Shown piece after piece: positions 33,787-42,166 of a DNA stretch of 64,000 nucleotides. Numbering within the stretch: position 1 is the first letter of the stretch; the number at the start of each line of letters is the position of its first letter. Under the pieces are notes generated by a model. It was not told where the DNA came from. It saw only the letters and a list, made by a program, of their open reading frames with translations, and made no database searches. A program made the position numbers and the translations under genes. This DNA comes from Chloroflexi bacterium CFX4 (GTDB lineage: Bacteria > Chloroflexota > Anaerolineae > Aggregatilineales > UBA2796), in the NCBI GenBank assembly GCA_021404685.1, contig QWHC01000005.1, forward strand, positions 62,001 to 126,000, given 5' to 3'.

Positions 33787-35535
33787 ATGCACCCAGATGC
33801 ACAAACCCTAGCCAACATTCGTGCGGCGCGCACCTATCACGAGCGCGCACCTGAAAACTACCTTGTGCCGTACCGTCATATCGCGCACTTGTTGGAAAAC
33901 CGCGCCAGCGAGTCGCCCGAAAAGACTTTCCTGATCGCCTATGATGCTGACGGCACGCGCACCGAATACACCTACGCGGACTTCAACGCGCAGGTGAATC
34001 GTGCCGCCAACCTGCTTTGGTCGCTTGGCATTCGCCCAAACGACCGCGTAGCAACGCTTGCCTACAACCACGCCGAGACTGTTATCCTTTATTGTGCCTG
34101 TTGGAAGCTGGGTGCAACGTTGGCGCCGCAGAATGCCACCGAAGATGATGCACGGATCGCCTTCATCTTGCGAAACAGCGAGGCAGTGGCGCTTTTTGTG
34201 CGGCATGATTACCTAGAGCGCGCTGCCCGTATTTTGAGCGGTGCCAGCGAGGGCAGCGGCGCACCGAACGTCCGCCGTGTGGTGCAGATGGGTGGCGCGC
34301 CGCATGGTGAGATTATGCACTTCAGCACAGAACTTGCTGTGCAGGCTGAGGATTTCAGCACACCGGATCACGTCTCGCTGGAGTCTGAAGCGCTGTTGGT
34401 TTACACCAGCGGCACAACCGGTGCGCCGAAAGGTGTTGTGCTGACGCAGTATAACCTGCTGGTGGATGCACGCGGCATCAGCGATTGGCAAGGCATCACG
34501 GGCAATCAGCGCATGATGTGTGTGCTGCCCATTCATCACGTCAATGGTATTGTGGTGACGCTCATCACGCCGCTATATGTTGGCGGCAGCCTGGTGCTGA
34601 ACCGCCAATTTCAATCCCAAACTTTCTGGGCGCGCATTGCGGCGGAAAAGGTACATATCGTCAGCGTGGTGCCAACCTTGCTGCAATTCTGCTGTGAGTA
34701 TGCCGATGCACAGCAGGCCAGTGGCAAGAGCATCTGGGGCGATCATGTGCGGCGTGGCGATCTAACACATTTTCGGCATATCATTTGCGGTGCAGGAACG
34801 CTCTCCGTCGCCCTGACCAAGCGCTTTGAAGATCAGTTTGATTTCCCGATTCTACATGGCTACGGTCTGAGCGAGACAACCTGTTATTCTTGTTTCTTAC
34901 CAATTGATCTGGGTTGGCACGAACACCAAGACTGGCTGCAAAGGCACGGCTATCCATCCATTGGCTGCCCGATCAGCCCGAACGAGATGGCGATCTTTGA
35001 TCCGAGCGGCAGCGGTGTGCCGTTAGGGGAAGGCGAACGCGGCGAGATTTGCATCCGTGGGCATAACGTGATGAAGTACTACTTTCAGCGTCCAGAGGCA
35101 AACGCTGAGACCTTCAAGTTTGGTTGGTTTCGCAGCGGCGATGAAGGCTTCTTCCTGAGCGATTCACGCGGTAGGCAGTTCTTCTTCATCACGGGGCGCA
35201 TCAAAGAGCTGATCAATCGCGGCGGTGTGAAGTTCTCGCCCTTTGATATTGAGGAAGTGTTGCTGAGCATTGCTGGTGTGAAGGTTGGCTTGGCAATCGC
35301 CTTTGAGAATAACTACTATGGTGAGGAAGTGGGTGCTTATGTGGTGTTGGAGGAGGGCGCCGCGCTGACCGAAGCACAGATACTAGCAGCCTGCCGCGCC
35401 AAGCTGACCTTTGAGAAAGCGCCGAAGGTGGTTGTGTTCGGCACAGAGGTGCCTGTGACCACAACGGGCAAATATCAGCGTTTGAAGCTGCGCGATCACT
35501 TTACAGCGTGGCGTGCGGTGCAGTTTCGCCCATAG
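33787..35535 (+). CDS. AMP-dependent acyl-CoA synthetase/ligase
   Basis: 582 residues, ANL superfamily. The AMP-binding signature is LLVYTSGTTGAPKGVVLTQ, followed by CVLPIHHVNGIV, GYGLSETTC (A5-type motif) and a GWFRSGDEGF motif with ITGRIKELINRGG; the C-terminal Lys region VPVTTTGKYQR supplies the catalytic Lys. It activates a carboxylic acid, probably a fatty acid, to acyl-CoA; the exact acid is not clear. The following Crp/Fnr gene begins about 14 nt after its stop, so the two may be cotranscribed. Confidence 0.88.
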   Translation: MHPDAQTLANIRAARTYHERAPENYLVPYRHIAHLLENRASESPEKTFLIAYDADGTRTEYTYADFNAQVNRAANLLWSLGIRPNDRVATLAYNHAETVILYCACWKLGATLAPQNATEDDARIAFILRNSEAVALFVRHDYLERAARILSGASEGSGAPNVRRVVQMGGAPHGEIMHFSTELAVQAEDFSTPDHVSLESEALLVYTSGTTGAPKGVVLTQYNLLVDARGISDWQGITGNQRMMCVLPIHHVNGIVVTLITPLYVGGSLVLNRQFQSQTFWARIAAEKVHIVSVVPTLLQFCCEYADAQQASGKSIWGDHVRRGDLTHFRHIICGAGTLSVALTKRFEDQFDFPILHGYGLSETTCYSCFLPIDLGWHEHQDWLQRHGYPSIGCPISPNEMAIFDPSGSGVPLGEGERGEICIRGHNVMKYYFQRPEANAETFKFGWFRSGDEGFFLSDSRGRQFFFITGRIKELINRGGVKFSPFDIEEVLLSIAGVKVGLAIAFENNYYGEEVGAYVVLEEGAALTEAQILAACRAKLTFEKAPKVVVFGTEVPVTTTGKYQRLKLRDHFTAWRAVQFRP

Positions 35536-35548
35536 ACTGAAGGGTGGA

Positions 35549-36241
35549 TTGACCTTGCCTTGCCTAACACCCCTCAAGAAAGCGTGGATCGTTCGTGTGC
35601 CGCTCTTTCTGCGCGCCAGCGCCGAAACACAGCGCGCTATTGATGATGCTGTCATCATTCGGCACTATGCGGCAGGGCAGCCGATCTTCCTCGAAGGGCA
35701 TCGTCCAACGGGGCTGGGGGTGGTGGTCAGTGGGCTGGCGCGCCTGTATCACATTCTGCGCGATGGGCGCGTGCATGTTCATCACTATGTGCGCCCGTAT
35801 GCCGCGCTCAACATCATCCCGGCCTTGGATGGCAGACCGAATCCTGTCAGCGCAGATGCTGTTGGTGAGGCGCAGATCGGCTGGCTGCCGCGTGAGGTGC
35901 TCATGCACCTAATGGCGGGCGATTCTGAGCTGATGCAGGGCTGCATTCGCCTGCTGACGCTGCAAAACCGTGAGCTGATCGCACGCCTTGATGATATTGG
36001 CTTCCGCACTGTGCCAAGCCGCCTAGCGCGTTTACTGCTGCGGCGCGGTGGTTTTGAGAGCGAAGTGAATATCCCGTTGGATACGCTCTCGCAAGATGAG
36101 ATTGCCGCCGTGCTTGGCACCAGCCGCGAAGTGCTTGGGCGCGCCTTGCGCCAGCTCTACGATCTCAGCTTGGTGCGCCGCGAAGGGCGGCACTATGTGA
36201 TCATAGACCGTGACGGTTTAGAGAAGTTGGCGGAGGATTAG
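35549..36241 (+). CDS. Crp/Fnr family transcription regulator
   Basis: 230 residues from TTG 35549 (AGGGTGGA directly upstream; TTG 35555 is equally possible). A cyclic-nucleotide-binding fold: VPLFLRASAETQRAIDDAV, AAGQPIFLEGHRPTGLGVVVSGLARLY. A C-terminal helix-turn-helix: LSQDEIAAVLGTSREVLGRALRQL. There are no Fnr-type N-terminal cysteines. Ligand unknown. The gene overlaps or abuts the ligase operon. Confidence 0.85.
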   Translation: MTLPCLTPLKKAWIVRVPLFLRASAETQRAIDDAVIIRHYAAGQPIFLEGHRPTGLGVVVSGLARLYHILRDGRVHVHHYVRPYAALNIIPALDGRPNPVSADAVGEAQIGWLPREVLMHLMAGDSELMQGCIRLLTLQNRELIARLDDIGFRTVPSRLARLLLRRGGFESEVNIPLDTLSQDEIAAVLGTSREVLGRALRQLYDLSLVRREGRHYVIIDRDGLEKLAED

Positions 36242-36304
36242 CCCTCTTAGAATGCACCGCCCAACCTCCGTAGGAACTTTTGAGAAATCAGGCGGTCAAG
36301 AAAG

Positions 36305-36328
36305 TCCCGCGCTGTGTGCGGCGCGGGA
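36305..36328 (-). terminator. Terminator of the sugar ABC operon
   Basis: TCCCGCGC pairs with GCGCGGGA around an 8-nt loop, followed on the minus strand by CTTTCTTG. It lies about 30 nt past the permease stop. Confidence 0.65.
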
Positions 36329-36359
36329 TACATGCTTCTAGAGAGAAGGTTGCCCTTGC

Positions 36360-37412
36360 TTAGCCTTTCACGGCGCCGCTTAGCCCACGCACGAACTGCC
36401 GCTGGAACATCAAAAAGACGATGATGATCGGCACGGTTGCCACAATGATGCCGGCGGCAACCGTCCGCAGATTGCCCGTGAAGGCGCCTTCCAAAAACGC
36501 CAAGCCCAGCGGCAATGTGTACAGATTCTCTTGCCGAATCATGAGCAGGGGCCACAAAAAGCTGTTCCAGGAGCCAATGAACGAGAAGATCGCTAAGGTT
36601 GCCAAGCCGGGTCGGATCAAGGGCAGCAGAATGCGCCACCAAATGCCCATCTCGCTGGCGCCATCAATGCGCGCCGCCTCGATCAACTCATCCGGGATGG
36701 ATTGGTAGGTTTGGCGTAGCAGGAAGATGCCGAAGGCATTCGCACCGAAGGGAATGATCAAGCCTTGCAGCGTATTACCAAGCCCCAGCACATTTACCGA
36801 AATGATGAAGGATGGGATCAGGGTAAGCTGTTCAGGAAAGATCAGCGTGCTGAGGATTAGGTAGAAGATCGCGTCGCGCCCACGAAAGCGCATCTTAGCG
36901 AGTGGATAGGCTGCCAGCGAACAGGTGAATAATTGCAGCAGCACCACCGAAATTGCCACCACAAAACTGTTGAAGAAATAGGCGGGCAGGTTTACGTCCG
37001 TCCAGACGCGATAATAGTTGACGGTGGTGGCAGGAAACGAGAACTGCGCCAAGCCGACATTCTGAAACACCTCCGCAAAGGTGTTGGTATAGTTGCGCCA
37101 CCAGCCGTGCTGTGTGCCTTCGGGCAAGCTACTGTCCCATGGTAGGGCGGTATATTCGCCCTCCGCTTGCGCCTCACGCTGACCGTAGCCCCAGCCGATC
37201 AAGCCCGGATACGGGATAATTTCGGGCGGGCGGGCGGGTCGGAACACGCTGGCAGAGTTCGGGCGCACGCTCATCAGCGCCGTCCATAAGAAGGGAATGA
37301 CGGTGATCAGGGCGAAACTGATCAGGATCACATACCAACCGCTGTTGGCAAACCATTTTTGAAGGCGCTTGCGGCGGCGCAACCGCCCAGCATTCGGATT
37401 AACGGTTGTCAC
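36360..37412 (-). CDS. Sugar ABC transporter permease (MalG-like)
   Basis: 350 residues from GTG 37412, with GAGAGGGG upstream. Six membrane segments and the EAA loop EAARIDGASEMGIWWRILLPL. It carries an unusual ~110-residue periplasmic insertion after helix 1 (PARPPEIIPYPGLIGWGYGQREAQ). It overlaps the MalF-like gene by 14 nt. Together with the upstream permease and the binding protein it forms a CUT1 importer for oligosaccharides or amino sugars. No ATPase gene is in this operon; a shared MsmX-like ATPase elsewhere is likely (inference). Confidence 0.9.
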   Translation of the reverse strand: MTTVNPNAGRLRRRKRLQKWFANSGWYVILISFALITVIPFLWTALMSVRPNSASVFRPARPPEIIPYPGLIGWGYGQREAQAEGEYTALPWDSSLPEGTQHGWWRNYTNTFAEVFQNVGLAQFSFPATTVNYYRVWTDVNLPAYFFNSFVVAISVVLLQLFTCSLAAYPLAKMRFRGRDAIFYLILSTLIFPEQLTLIPSFIISVNVLGLGNTLQGLIIPFGANAFGIFLLRQTYQSIPDELIEAARIDGASEMGIWWRILLPLIRPGLATLAIFSFIGSWNSFLWPLLMIRQENLYTLPLGLAFLEGAFTGNLRTVAAGIIVATVPIIIVFLMFQRQFVRGLSGAVKG

Positions 37413-38352
37413 GGCTGCCCCTCTCCAAAAAGCGCAAATTCGCAATCGAAAAACCAAGCGTCACGATGGTGAAGATCACGGCAATGGCAGCCGCATAGCC
37501 AGCATTCAGGTTCACAAAGCCCTGCCGATAGAGGTAAAACATCAGCGTCAGCGCACTATCCAGCACACCGGCGCTCCCATCGGTCATCACGAAGATTTCT
37601 TCAAAGACCTTCAACGCCGAAATAGAGGAGATGATCGCCACAAAGATGATAGCAGGGCGAATGCCCGGCACCGTGATGTAGAGGTGCTGTTGAAAACGGT
37701 TGGCACCATCAATAGCGGCTGCCTCGTAGAGTTCTTCTGGCACAGCTTGCAGTGCCGCAAGGAAGATGACCATATAAAAGCCGATGCCGCGCCAAATGGT
37801 GACCAACATAACCGAGATCAGCGTCGAATCAGGATGCGTTAGGAAGTTGAGTGGGCGCTCAATCCAGCCAAGCGCCAGCAACACGCCGTTGATCAAACCA
37901 CTTGGTTCGGCAAAGACAATCTCGAAAATCATGCCAACTGCCACAACAGAGGTCACCGCTGGAATGTAATAAATGGTGCGGAATACGAAAATGCCGCGTA
38001 GTTTGCGGTTCACCACAATGGCAAGCGCAATGGAGAGCGTGATCAGGATCGGCGTCACCACAAGGTAGATGAACGAATTACGTAAGCCGCGCCAAAAAAG
38101 TGGGTCTTGAAAAAGGCGCGTATAGTTATCCATACCTACCCATTGTGGCGCTGTCACAATGTTGTAGTTGGTGAAGCTGAGGTAAACAACCGTGATGAGT
38201 GGGATGATCAGAAAGATAAAGAAAAAGACGAAGGATGGCAGCAAAAAGCCATAAGCGGTTAGGGTGCGCCGTCGTTCACGGCGGCGTTTGCCTTGCGCGA
38301 TTGCCTCCGCGGCAAGCGGATCAGGTGATCCGGGGTAAGGTGTGCTGACCAT
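37399..38352 (-). CDS. Sugar ABC transporter permease (MalF-like)
   Basis: 317 residues from ATG 38352, chosen because GGAGA lies 8 nt upstream; an ATG at 38367 lacks a ribosome site. Six membrane segments with EAA loop EAAAIDGANRFQQHLYITVPG. The N-terminus is basic (GKRRRERRRTL). Partner of the MalG-like permease, whose start overlaps this gene's end. Confidence 0.9.
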   Translation of the reverse strand: MVSTPYPGSPDPLAAEAIAQGKRRRERRRTLTAYGFLLPSFVFFFIFLIIPLITVVYLSFTNYNIVTAPQWVGMDNYTRLFQDPLFWRGLRNSFIYLVVTPILITLSIALAIVVNRKLRGIFVFRTIYYIPAVTSVVAVGMIFEIVFAEPSGLINGVLLALGWIERPLNFLTHPDSTLISVMLVTIWRGIGFYMVIFLAALQAVPEELYEAAAIDGANRFQQHLYITVPGIRPAIIFVAIISSISALKVFEEIFVMTDGSAGVLDSALTLMFYLYRQGFVNLNAGYAAAIAVIFTIVTLGFSIANLRFLERGSRDNR

Positions 38353-38380
38353 TCGGTGATTCTCCATGTGTGGGCTGGGC

Positions 38381-38410
38381 AGCGCGGCAGATCAGACGAT
38401 CTGCCGCGCT
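38381..38410 (-). other. Intercistronic hairpin between binding-protein and permease genes
   Basis: A perfect 13-bp stem (AGCGCGGCAGATC and its complement) around AGAC, between the substrate-binding gene and malF-like gene. No U tract. Hairpins here typically stabilise the upstream mRNA, so that binding protein is made in excess of permeases, as with malE-malF. Confidence 0.75.
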
Positions 38411-38443
38411 ATGCTTAACCGCTAAGCGGTATTGTGAAGCAGG

Positions 38444-39832
38444 TTATTGGGATGAAAGCACTGCATTGATGCGCCCTGCCATATCGTCGGCTGCCTGCTG
38501 GGGCGATTTCACGCCGAGCAGCGCCGCTTGGAACTCGCCTAAGACAATCTGTTCAACCTCTGAAAGGCGTGGGAAGTTCAGGATGTTGGTATTGACGGCG
38601 GTGGTGAAGTATTCCTTTGCCAACGGGCGCAAGCTATCGGTCAGTTGCGTGCCTGTCGTCTGGAAGAACGGATCATCGTAGCTCTTGAGGTTGGATGAGT
38701 AGATCGGTACCTCACGCGAGAAAGCAGTCTGTGTGTCGGCATTCGTCACAAAGATGGCAAAGGCGAGGGCAGCCTTCGGGAATTTGGTATCCTTCGGGAT
38801 GACCAGCGTTTGCACGCCGCCAATATTGCGGATGTTCGCCTCGCCAACCAGCGCATTGACCAGCTTCAGGCTGTTGTAGACTTCTTCGTTGTTCTCGCGG
38901 ACAAGGCGCAACAACTGCGGACCGGTTTGCAGCAGCAGGATTTCACCTTCGCTGAAGCGGTCAATCATCTCGCGCACATCGTCGGTCAGGCTGGCACGCG
39001 GAATATAGTCGTTATCGAGCATTTCCTTGTAGGCAGCCAGAATGCCGGCTGCACGTGGTTCGGTGTTGAAGATGACCTGCGAGCGGTCGTCATTGTAGAC
39101 GGGGATGCCCTCACCCACAAACGCGTTCAGCACGCCCAAGCCCGCCAATTCGCCCCATGGGAACGAATACAGGTAGTACTTGCCGTCGCTTTCTTCGCGC
39201 ACACGCTTGGCAAAGGCAAAGGATTCTTCCCACGTCTTGGGCAGGTCTTCCAAGGTCAAGCCCAGTTCTTCAAGGATGAGCGTGTTGACCGCCATCGTGT
39301 TGGAGAGCGCTAAATACCACGGGATGTGGTAGGACACGCCGTTGAAGGTCACCTTTGTCCATGCACCATCCACATATTCGGCACGGATTTCAGGGTATGC
39401 CGCACCGACCGCCTCATCCATGTTCATCAGCACGCCTGCCTCTGCCAGCTCTGCCACCCAGCCATCGCTCATGTTAATCACATCGGCAGGGTTGCCCGCA
39501 GCGAAGCTGTTACGGATATTATCGCGGGCGCCGGCGGCAGGCTGCCCTTCCATAATCACCTTCACGCCGGGATAGGTTGCTTCAAAGTTCTTGATGATCT
39601 GGTTGAGGTAATCCTCAAAGTCGGGCGTGAGCGCCCAGGGCCAGAAGCGGATTTCGGCGCCTTCTTCCACGCCATCAATCACGCGCCAACGGTCATAATC
39701 AGCTTGGCTTGGGTTCCAAAAAACGCCTGTTAGATCGCGGTTTGGGCGGTCGGGGCGCTCTTGGGCGAATGTCACATTGGTCACGACTGCTGCTAGAGCA
39801 ACAATCAGCAAAATAAGGGTAAGACGTTTCAT
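38444..39832 (-). CDS. Sugar ABC transporter substrate-binding protein
   Basis: 462 residues: signal peptide (KRLTLILLIVALAAVVTNVTF) cleaved near FAQ, then a family 1 extracellular solute-binding fold (KNFEATYPGVKVIMEGQPAAGARDNIRN; NPADVINMSDGWVAELAEAG; WYLALSNTMAVNTLILEELG). No lipobox, unusual for a Gram-positive-like binding protein but compatible with Chloroflexota. It leads the operon after gntR. Likely ligand amino sugar or oligosaccharide given the DasR-like operator (inference). Confidence 0.9.
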   Translation of the reverse strand: MKRLTLILLIVALAAVVTNVTFAQERPDRPNRDLTGVFWNPSQADYDRWRVIDGVEEGAEIRFWPWALTPDFEDYLNQIIKNFEATYPGVKVIMEGQPAAGARDNIRNSFAAGNPADVINMSDGWVAELAEAGVLMNMDEAVGAAYPEIRAEYVDGAWTKVTFNGVSYHIPWYLALSNTMAVNTLILEELGLTLEDLPKTWEESFAFAKRVREESDGKYYLYSFPWGELAGLGVLNAFVGEGIPVYNDDRSQVIFNTEPRAAGILAAYKEMLDNDYIPRASLTDDVREMIDRFSEGEILLLQTGPQLLRLVRENNEEVYNSLKLVNALVGEANIRNIGGVQTLVIPKDTKFPKAALAFAIFVTNADTQTAFSREVPIYSSNLKSYDDPFFQTTGTQLTDSLRPLAKEYFTTAVNTNILNFPRLSEVEQIVLGEFQAALLGVKSPQQAADDMAGRINAVLSSQ

Positions 39833-39929
39833 CGGGTTATCTGTTCCTTCTGCCTAAAAAGTTGATCGAAAAGCTAAAGAGTGTCCAGATCATTGCGGCG
39901 ACTAGGCGTGGTGTGTATGCGCTCCTTTC

Positions 39930-40694
39930 CTACGTGACAATCGGCACATGCGTGGTGACTCGGAAAAAGTAGCGGCAGCGGTCACCGCGCACCAACGACT
40001 TGGAGAACTCTATCGGCGTGCGGTCAGCCGAGTAGGCAAGCAGCCGCACCAACATGGCCGGTGCGTTCGGCTCAACGCGCAGATGCAGCGCTTCGTAAGG
40101 TGTGGTCAGTGTTGGCTCTAAGGTGTGTTCAGTCTCGCTGATTCGCACGTTGTAAAGGCGTTCCAGCACTTGGTAGAGGCTCTGATTCTCAAGGTCTTCC
40201 GTCAGCAAGCGCGGGAACAGATCGTAGGACAGATAAGATGTCTCGACCATCAGTGGATCGTCGTTTGCCAAGCGCAACCGCTTGATAAGGATGACCTGAT
40301 GATCGCTTTGCAGCCCAAGGCGGTGTGCTACGATTGGTTCAGGTGTGGTCAGGATTTGTTGCAGCACACGGGAAGTTGGCGTCAAGCCTGCTTCACGCAT
40401 CCGCTGGCTGAAGCCGATCACGGCCGGTGTGAATGCCTGCATCACTTGCCGTTCACTGACCGAGTTGCCCACACCCTGCCGCCGTTGAAGGAATCCCTTC
40501 CGCACTAGACCATCTATCGCCTGCCGAACCGTCATGCGGTTTACGCCGTAATACTGGCTCAATAAGCGCTCGGAAGGCAGCATATCACCCGCCTGCAAAA
40601 GGTTGTTCTCGATCAGCTCGATCAAGTTCTCTTGGATGCGCTCGTAGAGACGCAAGGTCTGGTTATCTGAGAGCCTAAAGTATTCGGACTGCAT
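39930..40694 (-). CDS. GntR/HutC-family repressor (UTRA domain)
   Basis: 254 residues. N-terminal winged helix (LYERIQENLIELIENNLLQAGDMLPSERLLSQYYGVNRMTVRQAIDGL) and a C-terminal UTRA ligand domain (ILIKRLRLANDDPLMVETSYL; PAMLVRLLAYSADRTPIEFSKS). The gene is first in the sugar ABC operon and sits behind a DasR-like operator at the transcription start, so autoregulation and control of the importer are likely. The ligand is probably a phosphosugar such as an amino sugar phosphate (inference). Confidence 0.9.
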   Translation of the reverse strand: MQSEYFRLSDNQTLRLYERIQENLIELIENNLLQAGDMLPSERLLSQYYGVNRMTVRQAIDGLVRKGFLQRRQGVGNSVSERQVMQAFTPAVIGFSQRMREAGLTPTSRVLQQILTTPEPIVAHRLGLQSDHQVILIKRLRLANDDPLMVETSYLSYDLFPRLLTEDLENQSLYQVLERLYNVRISETEHTLEPTLTTPYEALHLRVEPNAPAMLVRLLAYSADRTPIEFSKSLVRGDRCRYFFRVTTHVPIVT

Positions 40695-40712
40695 GATCGC
40701 TTCTCGCTATCT

Positions 40713-40722
40713 GGTCTAGACC
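40713..40722. promoter_or_regulatory. DasR/HutC-type operator (GGTCTAGACC)
   Basis: TGGTCTAGACC with a perfect 10-bp palindrome matches the dre-type site (TGGTCTAGACCA) used by DasR and NagR repressors. It lies at the predicted transcription start of gntR and its sugar operon, where a bound repressor would block RNA polymerase. Confidence 0.75.
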
Positions 40723-40730
40723 TGTATACA

Positions 40731-40759
40731 AAAATACCATGCCTGTTTGCAGATGTCAA
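40731..40759 (-). promoter_or_regulatory. Promoter of the gntR-sugar ABC operon
   Basis: Minus-strand TTGACA (40759-40754), 17 nt, TATTTT (40736-40731). The GGTCTAGACC operator follows by 8 nt. Confidence 0.65.
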
Positions 40760-40928
40760 ATGGACAAGGTGAATACGAGAGCTTAGCGTGCAGGCAGGGT
40801 TGAGGGTAGAGGCGATTTACCCGCGCCCAGTTGAGAGCGCAAGTGAGGGTAGGATTGGGCTGTCTTTGTGCTACACTTGCAGCAAATCTGATAGATGTTT
40901 TGCCCTTGTTTGTGGAGAATGATTCCCA

Positions 40929-41582
40929 ATGTCTGACGCGCCAACTTTGCCCACTTTAGAGGATGAACGCCATCCACTGCACGCGCTGCGCCGAGAGATG
41001 AATGAGCAGCGCGCCCAACGCGAAAAGATTGAACAGTTGCTTGAACAGTTCACGCAAAAGCTCTATGGCGGTTTTGAGAATGCCGTTGCAACCGCTACTG
41101 CCGCTGGCGTGAAAGGCTTACACAAGCCGCGCCGTGTGCCGCATCCAGCCGGCGGCTGGCGGCAAGCGCTCCAACTGCCCATTGAAGATTGGTTTGTGAT
41201 TCTTGTGCCGCTGGTCGGTGCAGCGCGCCCAAACGTGCGCGATGAGGCACGCCTGCCAAATACGCGCTTCAAGGAACTCAGCGGGCGGATTGCACTCTTT
41301 GTGGGTGATGACCCAATGGGTGAATCGTTCTACGACTTCTTGATTTTTGCGGACGCCTCGTGGTTTGCATGGGGCTATGGATGGCCCCGTGTTGCCGATG
41401 ACATCGCCGTGACGGATTTCGATTACCTTGCCTTCGAGTTGCTGACAAGTTTTGTAAAGGATATTCGCGCAACGTGGCGCGTGCGGCGTTCTAAGAATGT
41501 GCTGGAGGCTGCGACGCAGCTTGGGCAAGCGCTGGACGCCAAAAAGCGCGTTTATACTTATGGCTTGCCCGGTGATGAATAG
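40929..41582 (+). CDS. Hypothetical protein, 217 aa
   Basis: A soluble protein with an N-terminal charged helix (LRREMNEQRAQREKIEQLLEQF), a mixed central domain (IEDWFVILVPLVGAARP; RFKELSGRIALFVGDDP) and a C-terminal helical segment. No signal peptide or membrane span. GGAG lies 11 nt ahead of the ATG. No family recognised. Confidence 0.7.
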   Translation: MSDAPTLPTLEDERHPLHALRREMNEQRAQREKIEQLLEQFTQKLYGGFENAVATATAAGVKGLHKPRRVPHPAGGWRQALQLPIEDWFVILVPLVGAARPNVRDEARLPNTRFKELSGRIALFVGDDPMGESFYDFLIFADASWFAWGYGWPRVADDIAVTDFDYLAFELLTSFVKDIRATWRVRRSKNVLEAATQLGQALDAKKRVYTYGLPGDE

Positions 41583-41641
41583 CACTAACGCACAGGGGCA
41601 GCCTTGCAGGCTGCCTCTGTGAAAAGCGCTCGTCAAATGCC

Positions 41642-41917
41642 TTAGGCACGTGGTGCCGTGCGGGGACGGCTGCGCGGCGGCACTGTATACACAATCAGGC
41701 GCGAACCAAACAGCGTTTGCCCATTCAGGCGCTGTGCGGCAAGGCGTGCCGCCTCTGGCTCAACCATTTCGATGAAGGCAAAGCTGTGTAAGCCATGTTG
41801 CCCATTGCGAACAAGGTTGATTGCCTCGATATCGCCAATCTCGGCGAAAAGCTGGTTAAGATGCTCTTCTGTCACGTCGGCTGAAAGGTCACCTACATAC
41901 AGTCGCTTGTGATTCAT
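41642..41917 (-). CDS. RRM-type RNA-binding protein
   Basis: 91 residues: a single RRM with RNP2 LYVGDL and RNP1-like HSFAFIEM, and an Arg/Pro-rich tail (PPRSRPRTAPRA). Bacterial RRM proteins of this size (cyanobacterial Rbp-like) often respond to cold. About 250 nt of very AT-rich DNA with a promoter lies upstream, which may give a long 5' leader. Confidence 0.9.
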   Translation of the reverse strand: MNHKRLYVGDLSADVTEEHLNQLFAEIGDIEAINLVRNGQHGLHSFAFIEMVEPEAARLAAQRLNGQTLFGSRLIVYTVPPRSRPRTAPRA

Positions 41918-42081
41918 TGAACCCTTGTGGTGCGCCCTGCTTCCACAGATGCCGCACCTCTCCTCTCTAATGGTGTTTTTTACGTTAACTGGCTACAATG
42001 CTCGCCTGCACAAATTTCACAAATTAAGTATAAAACGAATTTTGTAAAGAGGTGCGATTGTTTAAGAAAACATACGTTCTT

Positions 42082-42127
42082 TATATAATTTTTTGATAAT
42101 TGTGTAACAATTGCATAATATATGCAA
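42082..42127 (-). promoter_or_regulatory. AT-rich promoter with adjoining inverted repeat
   Basis: Minus-strand TTGTTA (42110-42105), 17 nt, TATATA (42087-42082). Directly upstream of the -35 is the inverted repeat TTGCATA-ATA-TATGCAA (42111-42127), a possible operator. The promoter would give an RRM mRNA leader of about 150 nt. Confidence 0.45.
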
Positions 42128-42166
42128 AAATAGTGCGTTCTATGAGGTTTGGCGAGGCAATCGGTT

